A DNA stretch of 44,223 nucleotides from positions 1-44,223 of the forward strand of contig JAVBMC010000031.1 in the NCBI GenBank assembly GCA_031552845.1, read 5' to 3'. Below the pieces are notes generated by a model. It was not told the origin of the DNA. It made no database searches and saw only the letters and a program-made list of their open reading frames with translations. The DNA is from JAVBMC01 sp031552845 (GTDB taxonomy: Bacteria > Verrucomicrobiota > Kiritimatiellia > RFP12 > DVOR01). The position numbers were made by a program, and so were the translations under genes. How positions within the stretch are numbered: position 1 is the stretch's first letter; every line of letters begins with the position of its first letter. Positions 32,571-39,559 of the stretch are shown piece by piece.

Positions 32571-34889
32571 CTACCTCGTTTCGAGGAAACCTTCCAGCTT
32601 GCGCTGGCGGGTAGGGTGGCGGAGCTTGCGCAAAGCCTTTGCTTCGATCTGGCGGATGCGCTCCCGCGTGACGTTAAACTCTTTACCGACTTCTTCCAGC
32701 GTGCGGGAGTACCCGTCCGTCAGGCCAAAGCGGTAATCCAATACCTGGCGTTCGCGCTCCGAGAGCGTCATCAGCACTTCGCCGAGACGCTCCTTGAGCA
32801 TGGCGTAGGCCGTCATTTCGGACGGGCTTTCCGCCGTCTTGTCTTCGATGAAATCGCCGAAGTGCGCATCGTCGCCGTCGCCGACGGGACTCTGGAGCGA
32901 GATCGGCTGCTGCGCCATGCGGAACACCGCACGGACACGATCAACCGGCATGCTCATTTCCTCGGCGGCCTCCTCGGGGGTAGGCTCACGGCCGAGCTCT
33001 TGGACAAGCTTTTTCTGAACGCGCAGAAGTTTGTTGATGGTTTCGATCATATGCACCGGGATACGGATCGTCCGCGCCTGGTCTGCAATGGCGCGAGTCG
33101 CCGCTTGGCGGATCCACCACGTTGCATAGGTGCTGAACTTGTAGCCCCGGTGATACTCAAACTTCTCAACAGCCTTCATGAGCCCCGTGTTGCCCTCTTG
33201 GATCAAGTCCAAGAACGACAGCCCGCGGTTCATATACTTCTTCACGATGCTGATTACGAGGCGAAGGTTAGCCTCGACCATCTCCGTCCGCGCTTTCTGC
33301 CCGCTACGCAGGCCATCGCGCAAAACTTCAAACTTGGAAATGAAGTCGGTCGCATCCATGCCGAACTCATTTTCCAACGCCGTGATGCGCGCCAAGCAGG
33401 TTGCCAAGCGTTGGTCACGGGCTTTAGACGGATGTTGTTTTTTGAGCTTCGTACGCTCGAGCTTCGCCATGCGGTAAGGGCGGAAGATTTTCTCATCCGA
33501 TTCCGAACACAGCGTCTCCAGCATCTTCTGCTTGAAATTCAATTGCTCATAAATGTTGACCATCTCGACATACAGCACGTCAAGCGCCTTCTGCGCCTTT
33601 TCATGCTGGGGCGAACCCTTCTTCGACAGGCGCAAACGCTGATACCCGGCCAATAGTTTGCCGTGTATCGTCTTGAGCTTGCCCTTCACAGGAATCATCA
33701 CCTCTTCAATATAAGCTTCACGGCTGTCGACGTACTTATCGGTCACCACGCGGTCAAAACGCTCGGCGCAATCCTCAAGCTTCTTCAGTACATCCATGTA
33801 CATCTTCGGCGCGAAGGCAAACTGATTGAACAGCTCCTTCGTCAGCTTCTCGGAAATCTCAATACGCTTGCAGATCTCCACTTCCTGATCACGCGACAGC
33901 AACGGCACCTGCCCCATCTGGTGCAGATACATGCGGATCGGGTCGTCAAAGAAGTCAAGGCGGTTCGTGCGGGCCTTGCGCTGTTCGATGTCATGCTCGA
34001 TCTTATACTTCTCGACCTCGTGCGCCTCGATGATTTCGATCTCCATGCTGCGCAGAATGCCCAAGTAAGACTCGATATCGGTATCCTTAATCACCGACTC
34101 CGGCAGCATCTCATTGATATCATCGTAGGTCAGATAGCCGCCTTGCTCTTCAGAACGGCGGATCAATTCCTTCAAGCGCTCCGTGCACTCCTCGCGGTTG
34201 ACCTTGTAACGCATGTCATCATGACCCAGCGTCAACGTGTGCGCTGCCTCAAAATCATCCGTGCTCTCGGTGCCGATCACATTCTCCAGCTCATCCGGCT
34301 CCTCAGTCGAAGCACGGTTCAACGAGTTCGGCATGTTCGGCATATAACGGGTATCCAATTGATAGTACCCATCCTCATCAATCTCGCCGAAATCGCTGTC
34401 ATCATCAATCACGACTGTCTCATCCGCCGCCAGCATCTCATTGATACTCTCGGGGGACACGTCCGCAGCGGAAAACTCATCTACGTCATACCCTGCGCCC
34501 GAAGCCGGCGGCTGCGCCTGCTGCAAATCCTCTTCCTGCGACTCCTCCTGCTCCTGCTTGCGCTTCTTCTCGATGGCCGACATCTGGTCTTTTTGAATAG
34601 CCGCATTCTTACGGATCAATGCCCGCAGCTTACGCTTATCCTTTTCAATGACCTTCTTCTCCGTCACCCGCACCAACCGCGGCGTCCGGACCGTATCTTC
34701 AGCCGGTGCAGCCTTTACAGTTTTTTCAACCGCCGTGGTAGAGCTCTTCTTCGAAATAACCGGCTTAACCGCTGCTGCGGTCTTCTTCTTCGCCGTTGTG
34801 TCTTTTGCTGCTGCAGCCTTCTTCGTCACCGGAGACTTCGTCTGCTTTTTGACGGTGACTGATTTGGATCCGCCAACTTTTTTTGCCAT
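32571..34889 (-). CDS. rpoD: RNA polymerase primary sigma factor (sigma-70 / RpoD)
   Basis: A 772-residue housekeeping sigma factor. The first 120 residues are an unusual Lys/Ala/Thr-rich tail (AKKVGGSKSVTVKKQTK...), followed by an acidic stretch. Region 1.1 is near 245-290 (YDDINEMLPESVI) and region 1.2 reads DDPIRMYLHQMGQVPLLS. A non-conserved insert of about 180 residues follows. Region 2 reads ANLRLVISIVKKYMNRGLSF and FSTYATWWIRQAATRAI, and region 4 has LSERERQVLDYRFGL with the VTRERIRQIEAKALRKLR helix-turn-helix. GAGGT lies 8 nt before ATG 34889. Its own promoter is at 34971-34999, after the rpsU terminator. dnaG, often between rpsU and rpoD, is missing. Confidence 0.97.
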   Translation of the reverse strand: MAKKVGGSKSVTVKKQTKSPVTKKAAAAKDTTAKKKTAAAVKPVISKKSSTTAVEKTVKAAPAEDTVRTPRLVRVTEKKVIEKDKRKLRALIRKNAAIQKDQMSAIEKKRKQEQEESQEEDLQQAQPPASGAGYDVDEFSAADVSPESINEMLAADETVVIDDDSDFGEIDEDGYYQLDTRYMPNMPNSLNRASTEEPDELENVIGTESTDDFEAAHTLTLGHDDMRYKVNREECTERLKELIRRSEEQGGYLTYDDINEMLPESVIKDTDIESYLGILRSMEIEIIEAHEVEKYKIEHDIEQRKARTNRLDFFDDPIRMYLHQMGQVPLLSRDQEVEICKRIEISEKLTKELFNQFAFAPKMYMDVLKKLEDCAERFDRVVTDKYVDSREAYIEEVMIPVKGKLKTIHGKLLAGYQRLRLSKKGSPQHEKAQKALDVLYVEMVNIYEQLNFKQKMLETLCSESDEKIFRPYRMAKLERTKLKKQHPSKARDQRLATCLARITALENEFGMDATDFISKFEVLRDGLRSGQKARTEMVEANLRLVISIVKKYMNRGLSFLDLIQEGNTGLMKAVEKFEYHRGYKFSTYATWWIRQAATRAIADQARTIRIPVHMIETINKLLRVQKKLVQELGREPTPEEAAEEMSMPVDRVRAVFRMAQQPISLQSPVGDGDDAHFGDFIEDKTAESPSEMTAYAMLKERLGEVLMTLSERERQVLDYRFGLTDGYSRTLEEVGKEFNVTRERIRQIEAKALRKLRHPTRQRKLEGFLETR

Positions 34890-34970
34890 ATTTCATTACC
34901 TCGCTTTTGTTATGCCGATGCGGACCGATTCCAAATACCCCGATCCCCTACCTGTTAGATAGAAGCGCGG

Positions 34971-34999
34971 ATTATGACAAAAACCATCAGATTTGTAAA
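34971..34999 (-). promoter_or_regulatory. Promoter of rpoD
   Basis: Read on the - strand: TTTACA (34999-34994), a 17-bp spacer, CATAAT (34976-34971) preceded by TGT, about 80 bp before ATG 34889. Confidence 0.7.
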
Positions 35000-35076
35000 G
35001 ACTAAAGGCCTGATTTCCCAAAACAACGTTAGCGAGATGCTCTCAACACCCAAAACGCACCTTTTGTTCGTGCTAA

Positions 35077-35109
35077 ACAAAAAGGCCGACGGGATAACCC
35101 CATCGGCCT
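35077..35109 (-). terminator. Terminator of rpsU
   Basis: Read on the - strand: AGGCCGA and GGG pair with CCC and TCGGCCT, followed by TTTTTG. It lies 24 nt after the rpsU stop and separates rpsU from rpoD. Confidence 0.88.
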
Positions 35110-35132
35110 CTTTACAAACGCTGCGCTTCGCC

Positions 35133-35342
35133 TTACGATGCAGGCGAAAACTCCACAACATTCCTGCGGGAACGGGCGCGAGCACGTGCACGAGCTGATT
35201 TCTTACGGTCCTTTTCGCAAGGTTTCTCGTAATAGCGGGTATTCCGGAGGTGTTTGACAATGCCCTCGCGATCCATAACCTTCTTCAAACGCTTCAAGCC
35301 GCGTTCAACGGATTCGCCTTTTTTCAAACGGATAATAATCAT
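35133..35342 (-). CDS. rpsU: 30S ribosomal protein S21
   Basis: S21 sits on the 30S platform near the anti-Shine-Dalgarno sequence. The 69-residue product starts IIIRLKKGESVERGLKRLKK and ends in the usual Arg/Lys/Ala-rich tail (SARARARARSRR). I chose ATG 35342, with GGGAGGTG 6 nt upstream; the open frame could extend 11 codons further, but those are not S21-like. It has its own promoter (35413-35441) and terminator. Confidence 0.96.
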   Translation of the reverse strand: MIIIRLKKGESVERGLKRLKKVMDREGIVKHLRNTRYYEKPCEKDRKKSARARARARSRRNVVEFSPAS

Positions 35343-35412
35343 GCTATTCACCTCCCAATTCCACGCCCCGGCCAAGCTTTTACACCCAGCCGCTCAGGCA
35401 AAACAGGCGCAT

Positions 35413-35441
35413 AGAATAACAAAATTAACCCCCACAGTCAA
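35413..35441 (-). promoter_or_regulatory. Promoter of rpsU
   Basis: Read on the - strand: TTGACT (35441-35436), a 17-bp spacer, TATTCT (35418-35413) preceded by TGT. Confidence 0.7.
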
Positions 35442-35482
35442 TCAACAACCACCCAAAACCCACACTTTCTCGCCAGAAGGCC

Positions 35483-35717
35483 TCAACACTCCCTGACTCG
35501 AAATATGCCAAACACTCGTATGGTGGAATACTCGCAATCGATTGGATAAATCATAGTCAAGAACTGCCCCTTCAGACACAGCTGGTCATTAAGCAGTTGT
35601 AAGGTCGAATTCATCCATCTAAATTGAAGTCCCCTGTTCTCATGAAAAACAATCCTGCGGGTTTTCTTCAATACGCCCCATATGCCCAAACCCTGCAATT
35701 GGAAATATCTTATTCAT
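35483..35717 (-). pseudogene. Possible small frameshifted gene
   Basis: ATG 35717 has AAAGGA 8 nt upstream and codes MNKIFPIAGFGHMGRIEENP before stopping at 35640. A different frame stays open from before 35698 to 35483 and ends IRVFGIFRVREC. A single shift near the AAGAAAAC run would join them into about 78 residues. I recognise neither part. It follows the lipoprotein gene in the same direction. Otherwise the gap 35343-35765 holds only the rpsU promoter. Confidence 0.3.
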
Positions 35718-35765
35718 GTCGATAATCCTTTACCGTTAAGCCATTATGCACTCAATTCAATAGCT

Positions 35766-36191
35766 CTATTCCTCATAGGTGAACACTCCATCTCCCATCG
35801 AACGAACCTTCCATGAATCAGACCGGGGAACATCTTTAACGTCTACATGATCGTCGGCGTTGACCGTCACGAGATATCCTGCGTGATAGAATCCGCCGCT
35901 TGTTTGGATGTCATACATCATTACCGGACCATACGAATTTAAAGATACAAACTGTGGCCGCAACGAACGCAACGCGCAATGCTCCGGTAACTCGTCATGC
36001 TTAAACATATCACTATTTGTCTCCACTCGATCTTTCGGGTCAGGCCACACTTCTTCACACGCCTTTCGCAACTCTTTTGCCCCGCCCATTTCCGCCAGCT
36101 TTTCCTCCAGCCGCAAATCCGGCCCGCAGGCGGATAATAGAACTGCACAGCAAGCGGAACCCACAGCTAACACACAATCACCTATTCGCAT
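35766..36191 (-). CDS. Small lipoprotein
   Basis: A 141-residue protein with signal and lipobox (CVLAVGSACCAVLLSACGP). The mature part begins charged (DLRLEEKLAEMGGAKELRKA), then has mixed beta-like segments (LRPQFVSLNSYGPVMMYDI). AAAGGAG overlaps the end of the upstream gene, 3 nt away, so both are co-translated. No domain recognised. Confidence 0.75.
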   Translation of the reverse strand: MRIGDCVLAVGSACCAVLLSACGPDLRLEEKLAEMGGAKELRKACEEVWPDPKDRVETNSDMFKHDELPEHCALRSLRPQFVSLNSYGPVMMYDIQTSGGFYHAGYLVTVNADDHVDVKDVPRSDSWKVRSMGDGVFTYEE

Positions 36192-36194
36192 GAC

Positions 36195-37340
36195 TTACTC
36201 CTTTCGCTCCCGTTCGATATCTTTGCGTTGAGATATTTGTTGCTGATAATAGGCATCCCAATACTTAGTCCACTGCACCTTAAACGGGAGCAGCTGAGAA
36301 AGATCGCCGCCAAAGCTTTTACAATGCTCTGCGAAGTCATTCTCATTGGGAATAAAAACTGTTTTGCCTGTAGTCGGATTAAACGTAAAATAACGGTGCT
36401 CATCTGTCGCATAGAAATGCGCTATGTCACACTCGCCATACACAATTCCGTTTGTCTGCGCGAAGCGGGTGATGTTGTGTACGGCTCCATCAGTCCCACT
36501 CATACTACGGGGACCTTTTCCGCGATGCTCTTTCCAATTGCCGATATGAAAGACATATTGATGCTCAATGATTTCAAACGGGTATACCAGCGGAATCCTT
36601 TTCGCCGAATTATTGCAATGCCCTATTGTAAGAAAGCCAATTGACTCATCCCGCTCGTCGATGTTCGCTTCTTCTTGGAGAGAGCCGCTCAATATCCGAG
36701 ATGCGGCAGAAATCAGTAGTTGCGAGAGTGCATTCCGTTTTTTCATGCATGAGCCATCTCCAGTATCCACCTGCGATGTTGAAACAGTCGCATTGGTGTT
36801 AATTTGACTCGGAGTACTTTTTTGTTGCCGGTAGGGGTGCCAATAATTCGTCCACTGGACATCAAAGGTACGCGTTTGTGAAAAATCCCCGCCAAAGCTT
36901 TTACAATGCTCGGCGAAATCATTTTTGTTAGTGATAAAGACTATGTTACTCGTTGCCGGATTAAATGAAAAATAACGCCGCTCACCCGTTGGATTCACCC
37001 ACCCGGTATCGCACGCCCCAAAAACAATTCCATTAGTTTGCGAAAATCGAATGATCCGGTGTATGTATTTATCTGTATCGACAGGCTCTCGGGGGCCTTT
37101 CTTATCCCAATGCTCCCAATTTTCCACTGCAGCATCTCCCCGCCACCACCCAACAATTTCAAATGGGTAGACCAGCGGAATCCGCTTCCAGTCGTAGAGA
37201 TAATCAGCCGTGGAAAAATCAAGGGGAATCCCTTGTTCGTCAAGCACTTCCCTCTGAGCCATTCCAGTCAACATCAGGCATGCGGCACAAATCAGTATTG
37301 GTGAAAAGATCTTCATTTTTCTCATGTTCAGCAACGCCAT
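36195..37340 (-). CDS. Secreted protein made of two fused paralogous copies
   Basis: A 381-residue product with start ATG 37340 (GGAGG upstream) and a signal sequence (MKIFSPILICAACLMLTG). Two homologous halves are evident. Copy 1 (about 50-175) and copy 2 (about 245-375) share KRIPLVYPFEI, RFxQTNGIVxGxCD, YFxFNP and NDFAEHCKSFGGD with VQWTxYW. Between them, at Met 199, is a second signal-like sequence (MKKRNALSQLLISAASRILS) with GGAG about 11 nt upstream of its codon. The gene thus looks like two tandem genes fused by loss of a stop, or a gene with an internal start. The domain is unknown to me. The promoter is at 37397-37425. Confidence 0.78.
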   Translation of the reverse strand: MALLNMRKMKIFSPILICAACLMLTGMAQREVLDEQGIPLDFSTADYLYDWKRIPLVYPFEIVGWWRGDAAVENWEHWDKKGPREPVDTDKYIHRIIRFSQTNGIVFGACDTGWVNPTGERRYFSFNPATSNIVFITNKNDFAEHCKSFGGDFSQTRTFDVQWTNYWHPYRQQKSTPSQINTNATVSTSQVDTGDGSCMKKRNALSQLLISAASRILSGSLQEEANIDERDESIGFLTIGHCNNSAKRIPLVYPFEIIEHQYVFHIGNWKEHRGKGPRSMSGTDGAVHNITRFAQTNGIVYGECDIAHFYATDEHRYFTFNPTTGKTVFIPNENDFAEHCKSFGGDLSQLLPFKVQWTKYWDAYYQQQISQRKDIERERKE

Positions 37341-37396
37341 CACAACCTCCCCTACCCACAGTTTCAGAGCAATAACAAGCTCAAGAACATGATTAG

Positions 37397-37425
37397 ATAC
37401 TACTCCTATTCCACAAGGAAAGCAA
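37397..37425 (-). promoter_or_regulatory. Candidate promoter of the duplicated secreted-protein gene
   Basis: Read on the - strand: TTGCTT (37425-37420), a 17-bp spacer, TAGTAT (37402-37397). It lies between the 22-bp array and ATG 37340. Confidence 0.5.
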
Positions 37426-37489
37426 GCCCTATCAACGGCTTTCAAAAAGTATTTGCCAAACAGGGTAGACCAACAAGGATTTGCGCACA

Positions 37490-37841
37490 AGAGTGTGGTG
37501 GTGTACGATGAAACATTCGTGCGTACGGCGCGGGGAATGCTTTTGTGTACGTTTGTGCATTGAGTTTAGTACGTTCAAGGGTTCGTGCGTACTGTCTTGG
37601 GGGCACAGTTGTGTACGGAGGTGTATTGAATCGTGTACGATCAAACATTTGTGCGTACTGTCTCGCGGGTGTGGGAGAGCTGTTTCACGGGTTCGTGCGT
37701 ACTGACACGAAGGTGTGTGTGAGTTGTTACACGGGTGTGAAAGTACCGTTTTGCGGGTTTGTGCGTACTGTCACACGGGTGGCAAACAAATGTCACACGG
37801 GTGTGTGAGGTTTGTCACAAAGGTGGCAGATGGGGGCCTAA
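37490..37841. repeat. Tandem array B: sixteen 22-bp degenerate repeats
   Basis: Units keep exact 22-bp register from 37490 to 37841. The clearest units (37666-37819) have the same consensus as array A: CGGGTGTG, a variable centre, then TGTCACA or GTTTTG. The left half is a diverged subtype with GTGCGTACTG and GTGTACGAT elements. Units at 37490/37622 and 37512/37644 match each other, hinting at an older multi-unit duplication. No spacers, no coding potential. Confidence 0.9.
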
Positions 37842-37848
37842 ATGGCAC

Positions 37849-37883
37849 AAAAAAGACGGCGGAGTGTTTACAAATCGCGCCGT
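37849..37883 (-). terminator. Terminator of the small leftward transcription unit
   Basis: Read on the - strand: ACGGCG (37883-37878) pairs with CGCCGT (37861-37856), followed by CTTTTTT. It lies 23 nt after the stop at 37906 and directly before array B. Confidence 0.7.
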
Positions 37884-37905
37884 TAAGGAAAAGCGTGAGG
37901 CAGCA

Positions 37906-38229
37906 TTAGGCTGCCGCGAACAATAATTGATTGGCCAGATCAGGCGGATCTGTCGGATTACAAGATTCCAGCGCGAATGCTGAAGGGAAGATGCAGGTGG
38001 ATGGGCTGGCGCACATAGGGGGTGGAAAAAGCTCACGCGCAGACGCGGAGGCGCGGAGAGTGGAAGCATGAATCTGACGGCGGAGACAGCTGCGTTTTCG
38101 AAAGCCGTATGCGACTTCAGCGATCTTCGCCGGTTTCACCGACAATGCGGACAGGAATGTCCGCGCTCCCAGGGGAGCGAAAAGCAACGCAAAGGCAAGA
38201 GTAATAGCAATAGCAAATAAAGTAAACAT
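37906..38229 (-). CDS. Small one-TM protein whose 3' part is overrun by repeats
   Basis: ATG 38229 has AAAGGAC upstream and encodes MFTLFAIAITLAFALLFAP, a clear membrane helix. The remaining 85 of 107 residues are largely translated from two dispersed repeats (hairpin repeat 38147-38164 and GC-rich repeat 38031-38063), so the true protein may have been truncated. It sits in a complete unit: promoter at 38392-38419, a 155-nt leader, and a terminator at 37849-37883. A GGCAGC/GCTGCC hairpin (37899-37915) overlaps its stop region. Confidence 0.4.
   Translation of the reverse strand: MFTLFAIAITLAFALLFAPLGARTFLSALSVKPAKIAEVAYGFRKRSCLRRQIHASTLRASASARELFPPPMCASPSTCIFPSAFALESCNPTDPPDLANQLLFAAA
38031..38063 (+). 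repeat. Dispersed GC-rich repeat, copy 6
   Basis: GCTCACGCGCAGACGCGGAG then GCGCGGAGAGTGG. The 28 bp before it also match the sequence before copy 4. Confidence 0.85.
38147..38164 (+). repeat. Perfect GNRA-type hairpin repeat
   Basis: GCGGACA-GGAA-TGTCCGC: a 7-bp perfect stem with a GGAA loop. Hairpins of this GCGG(A/G)CAGGAATG(T/C)CCGC type are dispersed in many PVC genomes; that statement is recall, not a search result. Confidence 0.6.
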
Positions 38230-38385
38230 GATAAAAGAGTCCTTTTGGATTTTGAGTGGGACTGTCCGCCGACCAACGGGCTTGTCGTAGGTTGATGGCT
38301 CCTTGGAGCTTGGGTTCCTGATTACGGATATCGTCGGCAAGCCGTTGCGGTTCTCGTGAGAGCAGGTCACCCAATGGGGTCAACG
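38230..38385 (-). ncRNA. Candidate structured RNA / leader
   Basis: Read leftwards from the promoter at 38392. An outer UUGGGUG pairs with CACUCAA, a middle CAACGGCUUG pairs with CAAGCCCGUUG (one bulge), and an inner GCUCC/GGAGC forms a hairpin. A CUC/GAG hairpin lies in the 5' arm. This could be a cis-acting leader of the 38229 gene or a separate RNA. No known family was recognised. Confidence 0.4.
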
Positions 38386-38391
38386 GGGTGC

Positions 38392-38419
38392 AGTTTAGCA
38401 AAACCAAAGAATAAGTCAA
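38392..38419 (-). promoter_or_regulatory. Leftward promoter, twin of the one at 7388
   Basis: Read on the - strand: TTGACT (38419-38414), a 16-bp spacer, TAAACT (38397-38392) with TG extension. It shares TGCTAAACTGCACCCC with 7381-7396. Confidence 0.72.
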
Positions 38420-38489
38420 GCGGGAAACCGCGGCTTTGTCGATTTCAACAATGTTGTTGAGTTGTACTATCAGTCTACAGCGGCGGATT

Positions 38490-38708
38490 TCATTCCCGGC
38501 GCGGGTAATGGGGGGCTTTTTTCAGCTTGGGGTAATCATTGTGTCTGATGTGGTACTGTTTTTCGACAGCTTCAAACTCTTTGCGGCGTCTGGCGGCTTC
38601 TTGATTTTCGTCATAGAGGACGATAATCAGCAGAGAGAAAAAAACAACCATGACGACACAGGGGCAGATCATGAAAATACAGGCGGACATATGCGCGCAA
38701 AAACACAT
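38490..38708 (-). CDS. Small Cys-rich membrane protein
   Basis: A 72-residue protein from ATG 38708 (AAAGG 9 nt upstream; the ATG at 38717 is too close to it). The N-terminal half is one helix with several cysteines (CFCAHMSACIFMICPCVVMV, then FFSLLIIVLY). The C-terminal half is charged (DENQEAARRRKEFEAVEKQY). It looks like a genuine short membrane protein with a cytoplasmic tail. Role unknown. Confidence 0.5.
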   Translation of the reverse strand: MCFCAHMSACIFMICPCVVMVVFFSLLIIVLYDENQEAARRRKEFEAVEKQYHIRHNDYPKLKKAPHYPRRE

Positions 38709-38816
38709 GTAAACCATCCTTTCTATATCAAGCGCCGCAAGCAGCGCTCCGTTCTATTTATATTGTATTCATACGGCAAGCACGCGTTTGGACAGCTGTT
38801 AACTGCCAACGTGCGT

Positions 38817-38957
38817 TCAGTGACGGTTGAATGCTAAATATACAAGACAAACGCCCGCTGTCAGGAGTGCTACGGAGGTGACTGCGCATTGGATGGTCAT
38901 GCTGCCTGAGGTGTTCAGGCCGAGGAGCGTATCTAAAAAGGTGGTCAATGTTTGCAT
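38817..38957 (-). CDS. 46-residue one-TM protein
   Basis: A short frame from ATG 38957 with GGGAGCGGG upstream: MQTLTTFLDTLLGLN, then a helix (SVALLTAGVCLVYLAF) ending in NRH and a stop. Size, ribosome-binding site and single hydrophobic helix support a real small membrane protein, co-directional with the 38490 gene. Function unknown. Type-I toxin-like peptides have this form, but no antisense RNA was identified. Confidence 0.45.
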   Translation of the reverse strand: MQTLTTFLDTLLGLNTSGSMTIQCAVTSVALLTAGVCLVYLAFNRH

Positions 38958-39004
38958 ACCCGCTCCCGTGAATCAAGTAAATATTGTTGGGTGTCAGGAT
39001 TACG

Positions 39005-39030
39005 CTCTCCGGCAGTGCTCGGAGAGCCAT
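39005..39030. other. Strong inverted repeat
   Basis: GCTCTCCG and CGGAGAGC form a perfect 8-bp stem around GCAGTGCT. It lies between the divergent small genes at 38957 (-) and 39039 (+). There is no T-tract on either strand. Confidence 0.6.
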
Positions 39031-39038
39031 AATCAGGT

Positions 39039-39275
39039 GTGATGGGTTTATTCCTTTTTGGCATCTCGACTCCTTCATTTGCCTATGTTGTGGTGAAGGA
39101 ATACGCCCTAGGCAATAAAAAGGCGCACTCTCTAAGCCATATTTCATTCGAGGTATCGCCAAACACCTATGCGGAATACGAAATAGAGAGTACGCCACGT
39201 GTCACAAACACGCGCCATACCTTCCTATTCAGCTCCGCATTGAGAATTGGCGATTTTCAAATGAAGCTCGAATAA
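39039..39275 (+). CDS. Small exported protein of unknown function
   Basis: A 78-residue frame with a signal-like start (MGLFLFGISTPSFAY) and a polar remainder (VVVKEYALGNKKAHSLSHIS, later ALRIGDFQMKLE). Its stop lies inside a perfect terminator hairpin (39271-39293), which supports transcription in this direction. It could also be a fragment of a longer gene. It is divergent from the 46-residue gene. Confidence 0.45.
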   Translation: MMGLFLFGISTPSFAYVVVKEYALGNKKAHSLSHISFEVSPNTYAEYEIESTPRVTNTRHTFLFSSALRIGDFQMKLE

Positions 39276-39293
39276 GCAGGTTTGCTTATTTTT
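39271..39293 (+). terminator. Terminator of the 39039 gene
   Basis: AATAAGCA (39271-39278) pairs with TGCTTATT (39283-39290) around GGTT, followed by TTT. The stop codon is part of the stem. Confidence 0.8.
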
Positions 39294-39348
39294 GCCGCGC
39301 TCCCGGAAAGGGGCGCGCGTGACAATGGAAAAGATCGTGCAGGGGGAT

Positions 39349-39420
39349 AGATTCCCTGCAATTCGTTTGCATGATACTGCATTTGAGAGAATATTGCAAG
39401 CGCAAACTTTCAGGGAATAT
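39349..39420. repeat. Long imperfect hairpin in the gap 39276-39559
   Basis: ATTCCCTG...GTTTGC on the left pairs with GCAAAC...CAGGGAAT on the right, with about 32 nt between the arms. A second GC-rich hairpin (GCGCTCCC-GGAAA-GGGGCGC) lies just before it at about 39298-39317. No gene is evident in this gap. Confidence 0.55.
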
Positions 39421-39486
39421 GCTGGATCGCGAAAAAGTCCCGCTATGAGCCGCAGTGCGTGAATATTTGCCCTTGCAGCCGCGGTG

Positions 39487-39530
39487 TAAAAACATTTCGG
39501 CGCAACAGGCTGTGCCCATTGCGCCGAAAT
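39487..39530 (-). terminator. Terminator of the large beta-helix gene
   Basis: ATTTCGGCGCAA (39494-39505) and TTGCGCCGAAAT (39519-39530) form a perfect 12-bp stem. On the - strand it is followed by GTTTTTAC. It is 30 nt after the stop of the beta-helix gene. Confidence 0.93.
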
Positions 39531-39559
39531 ATTTGTTTGATGTTTAGGCGGTAGCCGGG

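Noticed and set aside
33663..34862. 399-codon + strand frame (and 32616-33656)
   Set aside because: Antisense to rpoD; no recognisable protein features.
37490..37841. CRISPR array
   Set aside because: The units are contiguous and degenerate with no unique spacers, and no cas genes are present.
38758..39198. 146-codon - strand frame
   Set aside because: It overlaps better-supported small genes on both strands and has no ribosome-binding site or protein-like pattern.
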